Shown: piece by piece, positions 1 through 4,758 of the stretch
How positions within the stretch are numbered: position 1 is the stretch's first letter
Layout: each line of letters starts with the position of its first letter
Origin: Bacteroides sp.
GTDB lineage: Bacteria > Bacteroidota > Bacteroidia > Bacteroidales > Bacteroidaceae
Direction: 5' to 3'
Assembly (NCBI GenBank): GCA_019417975.1
Contig: DYCT01000074.1
Coordinates: forward strand, 1 to 5,419
Length of the DNA stretch: 5,419 bases
Program-made: the position numbers and the translations under genes
The notes under the pieces: generated by a model
What the model was told of the DNA's origin: nothing
Seen by the model: only the letters and a program-made list of their open reading frames with translations
Databases searched by the model: none

Positions 1-52
1 GCTTAATAGCATATCAATTAATAACATATTCCAAATAGAAATTATTCAAAGC

Positions 53-106
53 TACACGTTAGCAGGTTGTATCGTTTGCAAATACACACCCTCTGCTACT
101 CGTGTA
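53..106 (+). promoter_or_regulatory. Imperfect long stem-loop in the rho upstream region
   Basis: The arms TACACG (53-58) and TAGCAG (60-65) pair with CTGCTA (93-98) and CGTGTA (101-106). This gives two 6-bp helices separated by a small 1x2 internal loop, with a 27-nt apical region. The apical region holds the 8-bp palindrome TTTGCAAA (75-82), flanked by GTAT (69-72) and ATAC (82-85). The 3' arm ends 40 nt before the rho start codon. No T-run follows the stem, so it does not look like an intrinsic terminator of an upstream gene. If transcription starts upstream of 53, the structure would lie in the rho leader RNA and could serve control of rho. rho is known to be autoregulated in E. coli; applying that here is inference. 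Confidence 0.4.
75..104 (+). promoter_or_regulatory. Possible weak rho promoter
   Basis: TTTG at 75-78 could be a Bacteroidota -33 element. After an 18-nt spacer, TACTCGTG at 97-104 keeps TA and the final TG of the -7 consensus TAnnTTTG but misses two positions. A competing reading takes TATCGTTTG at 70-78 as a -7 element with one extra spacer base. No perfect -7 element is visible in 1-146, so the real rho promoter may instead lie upstream of the window. Both candidates fall inside the stem-loop at 53-106, so promoter and leader-structure readings compete. Confidence 0.2.
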
Positions 107-146
107 TGAAAGTAATAATTGTATTCATTAAATTCATATTATACAT

Positions 147-2162
147 ATGTATAACATCATCCAACTGACCGACAAAGAGCTGTCGGAACTTCAGTCCATT
201 GCATCCGAATTGGGCATTAAAAAGCCGGATTCATTCAAAAAAGAAGACTTAGTCTACAAGATACTTGAGGAGCAAGCCATAGCTGGAGCCACCAAAAAAG
301 TAGCACAAGAAAAGGCTAAAGAAGGACAGAAAAAACAACGTTCACGCATCGCTGTGAAAAAAGAAGCGGACAAAGTATACACCGCCAATAAAGACAAAGC
401 TGTAAAAACGGTAGAAAATAATGAAGCAGTAGCCACTCCGGCGGAAGCACCTGCTCTACCGGTTGAAAAAACAGAAGAGACAACCGAAAAAGTTCAAGCA
501 ACCAAGCCTAAGGCCAACAGAAAGGCAACCGCTCCTAAAGAGAAAGAGAACAAAGCCAAACAAGAAGCACAGACAGCAGAAACTCCACAACCGGAAGAGG
601 CAATAGCAGAAAAAGCAGCTCCACAAGCTGAGGAAACAACCGAAGAGCCGAAAAAGACCAAAAAGAAAACTCGTAAAACACCCGATAAGCCAGAAAAAGA
701 AAAGACGGCTGAAAAGGTAGAAGAACCAAACGAACCAACAGATGAGGTTGAAATCCCGACTCAGGAAATAGCGACTGACGACTTTATTGCCATCGAAGAC
801 CTCCCTTCCGAAAAGATGGAATTGCCCTCCGAACTCATCGGTAAATTTGGTGCTACCAAGGTAGAGATGCCCTCAATGCAACCTCAATCGCCACAACAAC
901 CTCAGCATCAACAGCGTCAACGCATTCAGCGTCAGCAAAACAACTACCCTAACTACCAACGCCAACAGAACAACCGAAACGCTCAAGGCGAATACGAACA
1001 ACAGCTCAATGAACGTAAGCCGGTAGAAAAGCCCTACGAATTTGAAGGCATCTTGATGGGAACAGGCGTACTAGAAATTATGCCCGACGGATATGGCTTC
1101 CTCCGTTCATCAGACTATAACTACCTTTCTTCGCCCGATGATATCTATGTATCACAATCGCAAATCAAATTGTTTGGTTTGAAAACAGGTGACGTAGTAG
1201 AAGGTACCATCCGCCCGCCCAAAGAAGGTGAAAAATACTTCCCATTGGTAAAAGTAGAAAAAATCAACGGACGCGACCCAGCTTTTGTCCGCGACCGTGT
1301 TCCATTCGACCACTTGACTCCCCTCTTTCCGGACGAGAAGTTCAAACTCTGCAAAGGGGGCTACAGCGACAACCTGTCTGCTCGCGTTGTAGATATGTTC
1401 GCTCCTATCGGTAAAGGTCAGCGTGCCCTCATCGTAGCACAGCCTAAGACCGGTAAAACCATCTTGATGAAAGACATCGCCAATGCCATTGCAGCCAACC
1501 ATCCGGAAGTCTACATGATTATGCTCCTCATTGACGAACGTCCGGAGGAAGTTACCGACATGGCTCGCAGTGTCAATGCAGAAGTCATTGCCTCTACTTT
1601 CGATGAACCTGCAGAACGCCATGTAAAGATTGCCGGCATCGTATTGGAAAAAGCCAAACGTATGGTGGAATGCGGTCACGATGTAGTCATCTTCCTCGAC
1701 TCTATCACTCGCTTGGCACGTGCTTACAACACCGTATCACCAGCTTCGGGCAAAGTCCTTTCGGGTGGTGTGGACGCCAATGCACTACACAAGCCTAAGC
1801 GTTTCTTCGGTGCTGCCCGCAACATTGAAAACGGAGGTTCGCTTACCATCATCGCTACAGCTCTGATTGATACCGGTTCGAAAATGGATGAAGTCATCTT
1901 CGAAGAATTCAAGGGAACCGGCAATATGGAATTGCAGCTTGACCGTAACTTGTCGAACAAACGCATCTTCCCGGCTGTAAATATCGTGGCATCAAGTACA
2001 CGTCGCGACGACTTGCTGCTCGACAAGCAGACGCTCGACCGTATGTGGATACTCCGCAAATACCTTTCAGACATGACTCCGATAGAAGCAATGGACTTTG
2101 TCAAAGACCGCTTGGAAAAGACACGCGACAACGACGAATTCCTAATGAGCATGAATTCATAA
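147..2162 (+). CDS. rho: Transcription termination factor Rho with large disordered insert
   Basis: Hexameric RNA-dependent ATPase/helicase that ends transcription of untranslated RNA. Residues about 4-46 form the Rho_N domain. Residues about 50-298 are a low-complexity insert without cysteine: K/E/A/T/P-rich to about 205, acidic at about 195-230, then Q/N/R-rich at 245-290. The cold-shock-like RNA-binding domain follows at about 300-375, with DGYGFLR at 314-320. The ATPase core has Walker A AQPKTGKT (431-438, Lys437), catalytic-region DERPEE (463-468), Walker B VVIFLD (Asp518), the conserved GGVDANALHKPKRFFGAARN segment and an arginine-finger region SSTRR (Arg619 likely). All key residues match E. 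coli Rho, which has 419 residues against 671 here. The ATG at 147 gives the MYNIIQL start typical of Bacteroides Rho; the leader is AT-rich and lacks a clear Shine-Dalgarno. Rho of B. thetaiotaomicron has been reported to phase-separate through such an insert, so the same is plausible here. The gene appears monocistronic, with its own hairpin terminator. Confidence 0.98.
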   Translation: MYNIIQLTDKELSELQSIASELGIKKPDSFKKEDLVYKILEEQAIAGATKKVAQEKAKEGQKKQRSRIAVKKEADKVYTANKDKAVKTVENNEAVATPAEAPALPVEKTEETTEKVQATKPKANRKATAPKEKENKAKQEAQTAETPQPEEAIAEKAAPQAEETTEEPKKTKKKTRKTPDKPEKEKTAEKVEEPNEPTDEVEIPTQEIATDDFIAIEDLPSEKMELPSELIGKFGATKVEMPSMQPQSPQQPQHQQRQRIQRQQNNYPNYQRQQNNRNAQGEYEQQLNERKPVEKPYEFEGILMGTGVLEIMPDGYGFLRSSDYNYLSSPDDIYVSQSQIKLFGLKTGDVVEGTIRPPKEGEKYFPLVKVEKINGRDPAFVRDRVPFDHLTPLFPDEKFKLCKGGYSDNLSARVVDMFAPIGKGQRALIVAQPKTGKTILMKDIANAIAANHPEVYMIMLLIDERPEEVTDMARSVNAEVIASTFDEPAERHVKIAGIVLEKAKRMVECGHDVVIFLDSITRLARAYNTVSPASGKVLSGGVDANALHKPKRFFGAARNIENGGSLTIIATALIDTGSKMDEVIFEEFKGTGNMELQLDRNLSNKRIFPAVNIVASSTRRDDLLLDKQTLDRMWILRKYLSDMTPIEAMDFVKDRLEKTRDNDEFLMSMNS

Positions 2163-2165
2163 GCC

Positions 2166-2206
2166 AAATAAAAATGTCCGAGACTCCCTCTCGGACATTT
2201 TTATTT
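2166..2206. terminator. Perfect 18-bp bidirectional intrinsic terminator after rho
   Basis: The arms at 2166-2183 and 2189-2206 are perfectly complementary over 18 bp around a 5-nt loop, CTCCC. The stem core TGTCCGAGA/TCTCGGACA is flanked by AAATAAAAA on the 5' side and TTTTTATTT on the 3' side, so either strand ends in a U-rich tract. It begins 4 nt after the rho stop codon and lies between convergent genes. It can therefore end both rho and the minus-strand PI-PLC-like transcript, whose stop codon is 78 nt away. Confidence 0.93.
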
Positions 2207-2234
2207 AACTTATTCTCCTTATCCGTTACTACGC

Positions 2235-2271
2235 TTGAGGATTTAACACTGCTTATTTATTACGTCCTCAA
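2235..2271. repeat. Short inverted repeat with a long loop
   Basis: TTGAGGA (2235-2241) pairs with TCCTCAA (2265-2271) across a 23-nt AT-rich loop. It lies between the rho terminator and the end of the PI-PLC-like gene. There is no U-tract at the proper side on either strand, so it is not called a terminator. A 7-bp repeat of this sort may be chance. Confidence 0.25.
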
Positions 2272-2284
2272 ACAAAGCATTCTT

Positions 2285-3034
2285 TTACTTGAATCGTTTC
2301 TTCAAATCTAATCTTTGCTTGGAACTATGCTCCTTCACCCAACTCTCCGGTGCTCCTTTTTCAGGAAAATCGAGCATCAATATTGTATTTTCCTGTGTCG
2401 GGTCGTTCAACCATTCCGACCAGAATCCAGGATTGTCTTTTTCAGCAAAGCCCTCAGGACGCTGTGCAAACTCTTTCACGCCCCCACCCAGTTTCTTAAT
2501 ACTGGCTTTCTTGCCCTGCTTCACTTCATCCAGTCCTTCGTTGAGCATCGTAAACACTTTATAATTCTCAATACGTGGTGAAATATTTCCACTAAACTGA
2601 TAGATGACCGGATGGTCGCCCGGATACTTGGTCCAACCGCCACAGAACTCGATGTTCGTATATTTTTCTTCGCACTCTTTCGCCAAAGCTCTGAATGCTT
2701 CATGCTGTGTTTCGCAATCCCCCTTTTCATTCAAATAAGCAAGTACGGTATAGGCATCTACTTCGCAAAACTCTACTTCGCCATGCGCAAAGCAGGGACG
2801 TCCATCGATAAAACGAATACGAAGATCGAAAAAGCGCACACCAAATGCATATTGCTCTATATATGTCATGCTTTGACATTTGGCAAAAGGCCACATTGCC
2901 ATCATCTTTCCGCCACCACACGGTTTCATATACGTCATAGAGTTGTGAGTGCCTAGCTTACGTTGTGCCTGAACCGTTGTGGCCAACCCTAAAGAAAACA
3001 GAAACAAACCTGCAAACAAAATTTTCTTTTTCAT
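2285..3034 (-). CDS. Secreted PI-PLC-like phosphodiesterase
   Basis: A 249-residue exported protein resembling the phosphatidylinositol-specific phospholipase C X domain (TIM-barrel phosphodiesterases). Residues 1-23 form a signal peptide: KKK, a hydrophobic stretch, then a VQA-Q signal peptidase I site. There is no lipobox cysteine. GTHNS (28-32) gives the first catalytic His (His30). GVRFFDLR (65-72) gives the family arginine (Arg67 or Arg72), and AHGE places the second His at His84. LDFPE (Asp222) may be the acid partner of the first His. The position after His30 is Asn where the B. cereus enzyme has Asp. Seven cysteines follow the signal peptide (39, 53, 81, 90, 107, 121, 131), fitting a disulfide-containing periplasmic or surface protein. 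In this family the reaction is cleavage of a glycerophosphoinositol-type phosphodiester; the actual substrate here is unknown. Bacteroides make inositol lipids, so an endogenous lipid or a host GPI/PI substrate are both possible. It stands alone, convergent with rho and divergent from the exporter operon. The ATG at 3034 is chosen because the signal peptide begins there. Confidence 0.82.
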   Translation of the reverse strand: MKKKILFAGLFLFSLGLATTVQAQRKLGTHNSMTYMKPCGGGKMMAMWPFAKCQSMTYIEQYAFGVRFFDLRIRFIDGRPCFAHGEVEFCEVDAYTVLAYLNEKGDCETQHEAFRALAKECEEKYTNIEFCGGWTKYPGDHPVIYQFSGNISPRIENYKVFTMLNEGLDEVKQGKKASIKKLGGGVKEFAQRPEGFAEKDNPGFWSEWLNDPTQENTILMLDFPEKGAPESWVKEHSSKQRLDLKKRFK

Positions 3035-3100
3035 GTTATTCCGAACTATAATAATAGATGATTAAATACTAATTACAAAACAAACTTAACCATTTTTTTT

Positions 3101-3133
3101 CAAACATACCTGTTATTGCCCGATTATTTCAAT
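3101..3133 (-). promoter_or_regulatory. Candidate promoter of the PI-PLC-like gene
   Basis: Read on the minus strand, 3108-3101 is TATGTTTG, a perfect match to the Bacteroidota -7 consensus TAnnTTTG. ATTG at 3133-3130 matches three of four bases of the -33 TTTG, with a 21-nt spacer. Transcription would start near 3097 and give a leader of about 60 nt before the ATG at 3034. A second perfect -7 octamer, TAAGTTTG at 3088-3081, lies closer to the gene but lacks a -33 partner at normal spacing. Confidence 0.5.
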
Positions 3134-3151
3134 AGATATGGTCTAAGAAAA

Positions 3152-3172
3152 TTCCGATAGCAGCTATCGGAA
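3152..3172. promoter_or_regulatory. Perfect 21-bp dyad, candidate operator between divergent promoters
   Basis: TTCCGATAG (3152-3160) and CTATCGGAA (3164-3172) are exact reverse complements around a 3-nt centre, CAG, giving a 9-bp-arm dyad. Its centre at 3162 is nearly midway between the minus-strand -7 element (centre about 3104.5) and the plus-strand -7 element (centre about 3216.5). That puts it roughly 60-65 bp upstream of both predicted start sites. This suits a regulator-binding site; LysR-type regulators commonly bind near -65. The arms contain ATAG/CTAT, a LysR-family-like half-site, but no centred T-N11-A is present. A U-poor flank on the plus strand argues against a terminator. On the minus strand TTTTCTT follows, so weak termination of antisense RNA cannot be excluded. 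Confidence 0.55.
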
Positions 3173-3185
3173 CAAACATATACCA

Positions 3186-3220
3186 TTTGTATTTTTAACA
3201 CATCGCCCACCATATCTTTG
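3186..3220 (+). promoter_or_regulatory. Candidate promoter of the exporter operon
   Basis: TATCTTTG at 3213-3220 matches the -7 consensus TAnnTTTG at all fixed positions. TTTG at 3186-3189 is a possible -33 element, but the 23-nt spacer is longer than the usual 19-21. Transcription would begin about 3224-3227, leaving a leader of about 25 nt before the ATG at 3251. Confidence 0.6.
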
Positions 3221-3235
3221 CAGCGTAATCAAAAA

Positions 3236-3242
3236 GAAAGGA
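3236..3242 (+). promoter_or_regulatory. Ribosome binding site deciding the small-ORF start
   Basis: GAAAGGA lies 8 nt before the ATG at 3251, an unusually clear purine-rich site for this kind of genome. It supports the ATG at 3251 over an in-frame TTG at 3218, which falls inside the -7 promoter element and so would not be transcribed. Confidence 0.55.
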
Positions 3243-3250
3243 ATATCATT

Positions 3251-3439
3251 ATGAATCAACTTATGACCATTTGGAGTGTAACAGTATCGCTATTGGCATT
3301 CGTACTTATCATCAGAACCATGTATCATTTTCGTATGCCTATTTTGCGCTTTATAAAAGCACATCATGTCATCGGAATCGAAAAAAACGCTAACCTATTT
3401 TACTGTCCGGGAGATATTATAGAGAAAGAAAGCAAATGA
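3251..3439 (+). CDS. 62-residue single-pass membrane protein, unknown function
   Basis: I do not recognise this family. The product has one hydrophobic helix at about residues 4-21, followed by a basic stretch (Arg22, His26, Arg28, Arg33, Lys36). The positive-inside rule therefore suggests the N-terminus faces out and a roughly 40-residue tail lies in the cytoplasm. The tail contains the segment VIGIEKNANLFYCPGD (40-55), the most distinctive part, with a single Cys52. It is the first gene of the exporter operon: a promoter-like element and a good ribosome binding site precede it, and its TGA overlaps the ATG of the exporter gene in ATGA, implying translational coupling. That context suggests an accessory or regulatory subunit of the exporter, but this is inference. 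The overlap, start signals and hydrophobic pattern argue that it is a real gene. Confidence 0.7.
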   Translation: MNQLMTIWSVTVSLLAFVLIIRTMYHFRMPILRFIKAHHVIGIEKNANLFYCPGDIIEKESK

Positions 3440-4215
3440 ATTATACTCCCAAACAGCTCTCTGAGATTTGCTATTTTTTAGCTGAATATGCTGCGTGGCT
3501 ATTAGGATGTGGTGCTACTTGTATCCGTATCGAAAAAAATGTCCGTCGCATGGCTCATGCCTTCCATGTAGAAATGAGCATTGCGCTCATGCCTTCCTAC
3601 GTATTGGTATCGGTGTGGCAAGATTCCAACTTGGAAATAGCAAATCATTATAGTGCCATCCACAAAGGTGGAATCAATTTTCATATCATCACCCAGCTCA
3701 GCAAACTAAGTTGGGAAGTTGCCGACAACCAAATGGACTATCAATGGACACGCAAGCAGACCAATCGCATCGTCCAGCAGGCGCACACGACCAATCGTTG
3801 GATGGTGCTCATCCTCGCCTCGCTTGCCAATGCTTCGTTTTGCCGACTGTTTCAAGGCGACCTCACCTCCATGCTTATTGTCTTCATTGCCACCATTGCC
3901 GGATATTTACTCAAGCAAATTATGTTGGACGATAAAGCCGATGTCCGCTTGGTCTTCTTCTGTTCAGCCTTTTTCTCTTCTGTGATAGGAGCAAGCGGTT
4001 ACGTCTTCGGCTGGGGCAATACTCCCGATGTAGCTTTAGGAACCAGTGTACTCTATCTGATACCCGGTGTACCCTACATCAATTCAGTGAGCGACATGCT
4101 TGACGGACACTATTTATGCTCGTTCAGCCGATTTATGAACGCAGCCATACTGACATTCTGTCTATCGGCCGGACTATGTGGCGGACTGTTACTGATGAAT
4201 TTACGTTGGTTTTAA
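3436..4215 (+). CDS. Threonine/serine exporter family protein, N-terminal half (ThrE/YjjP-like)
   Basis: Matches the ThrE family N-terminal domain (PF06738 type). Fused proteins such as Corynebacterium ThrE export threonine and serine. In E. coli the split pair YjjP/YjjB has been linked to succinate export, so the substrate cannot be read from sequence. The cytoplasmic part (about residues 1-120) carries the conserved GCGATCIRIEKNVRRMA segment at 24-40. About five membrane helices follow, near 123-139, 143-163, 171-191, 198-218 and 235-254. The family hallmark LIPGVPYINSVSDML is at 208-222. The 259-residue length suits a split YjjP-type protein. The ATG at 3436 overlaps the stop of the small membrane gene by 4 nt, and the partner half starts 14 nt after this stop. 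A local stretch, 3741-3840, has about 56% GC against about 39% at 3441-3540; no frame disruption accompanies it. Confidence 0.9.
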   Translation: MNYTPKQLSEICYFLAEYAAWLLGCGATCIRIEKNVRRMAHAFHVEMSIALMPSYVLVSVWQDSNLEIANHYSAIHKGGINFHIITQLSKLSWEVADNQMDYQWTRKQTNRIVQQAHTTNRWMVLILASLANASFCRLFQGDLTSMLIVFIATIAGYLLKQIMLDDKADVRLVFFCSAFFSSVIGASGYVFGWGNTPDVALGTSVLYLIPGVPYINSVSDMLDGHYLCSFSRFMNAAILTFCLSAGLCGGLLLMNLRWF

Positions 4216-4229
4216 TCAAACTCAAGAAA

Positions 4230-4715
4230 ATGATAGCATTCGATTTTTTAGAAGATGGATTCTTTGCTGCAATAGCCGCTATTGGTTTTGCCAGCATCAG
4301 CAATCCACCCAAGCGTGTTTATCCCTGCTGTGCCCTTACAGCTGCTGTGGGACATGCTTGCCGCTTCATACTCATGAACAATGACATTCTAAATCTACAC
4401 ATCATACCAGCCAGTACTTTAGCAGCTTTCGCGATTGGTGTATTATCCGTATTACTGGCACCTAAGATAAAATGCCCGGCCGAATCGTGTTTCGCTCCGG
4501 CACTACTTCCCATGATTCCGGGAATGTATGCCTACCGATGTGTAAAAGCCCTATTCCTTTGCCTTTTCCAGCAAGACGAATTGGCTTTCACTCATTATTT
4601 CTATTTGCTTGCCTCCAATGGACTGACTTGCACTTTCATCATTTTAGGCATGGTAATAGGAGCCACTACCCCCATGTTTTTATGGAAAAAAATCTCTTTT
4701 CAAGCAACTCGATAA
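4230..4715 (+). CDS. Threonine/serine exporter family protein, C-terminal half (ThrE_2/YjjB-like)
   Basis: The 161-residue partner of the preceding gene matches the ThrE_2 domain (PF12821 type). Conserved blocks seen: AAIAAIGFASISNPPKR (13-29), ALTAAVGHACRFIL (35-48), PASTLAAFAIGVLSVLLA (60-77), and PALLPMIPGMYAYR (90-103), the last being the family's second Pro-Gly motif. Four to five membrane helices are expected. It should form the transporter together with the YjjP-like half in the inner membrane. The ATG at 4230 is chosen because family homology begins right there and it sits 14 nt after the upstream stop. The frame stays open back to an ATG at 4116, but that would add an unsupported stretch overlapping the last helix of the previous gene. 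The ribosome binding site is weak (AAGAAA), as is common in these genomes. Eight cysteines in 161 residues is high for the family as I remember it, and may be chance. Confidence 0.9.
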   Translation: MIAFDFLEDGFFAAIAAIGFASISNPPKRVYPCCALTAAVGHACRFILMNNDILNLHIIPASTLAAFAIGVLSVLLAPKIKCPAESCFAPALLPMIPGMYAYRCVKALFLCLFQQDELAFTHYFYLLASNGLTCTFIILGMVIGATTPMFLWKKISFQATR

Positions 4716-4726
4716 GTAAGAATAGC

Positions 4727-4734
4727 TAATTTTG
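4727..4734 (+). promoter_or_regulatory. Candidate -7 element for the LysR gene
   Basis: TAATTTTG matches TAnnTTTG at every fixed position and lies 24 nt before the LysR ATG, a usual distance for Bacteroidota promoters. No good -33 TTTG is found at 19-21 nt; TTTC at 4698-4701 is 25 nt upstream. No terminator separates the exporter gene from this point, so read-through from the exporter operon is also likely. Confidence 0.5.
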
Positions 4735-4758
4735 CAAATAAATATCTACGATTACCCT

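Noticed and set aside
1152..1679. Antisense open frame of 175 codons within rho
   Set aside because: It lies entirely opposite conserved Rho coding sequence, has no recognisable domain and reflects codon bias of the sense gene.
1724..2167. Antisense open frame of 147 codons at the rho 3' end
   Set aside because: Opposite the Rho ATPase region, runs into the terminator hairpin, low-complexity Ser/Arg-rich product and no family resemblance.
2235..2271. Second terminator for the PI-PLC-like gene
   Set aside because: Only 7 bp of stem, a 23-nt loop and no U-tract; the strong bidirectional hairpin at 2166-2206 suffices.
2612..2956. Plus-strand open frame of 114 codons opposite the PI-PLC-like gene
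   Set aside because: It shadows a gene with a clear signal peptide and catalytic motifs; no start signals or recognisable motif.
3218..3250. TTG start for the small membrane protein
   Set aside because: The TTG is inside the TATCTTTG promoter element, and a ribosome binding site precedes the ATG at 3251.
3741..3840. GC-rich patch in the exporter gene as a sign of recombination
   Set aside because: About 56% GC over 100 bp is within normal local variation for a conserved coding stretch, and frame and motifs continue smoothly.
4116..4229. Upstream in-frame extension of the YjjB-like gene from ATG 4116
   Set aside because: It would overlap the last helix of the YjjP-like gene by 100 bp; family homology begins at the ATG at 4230.
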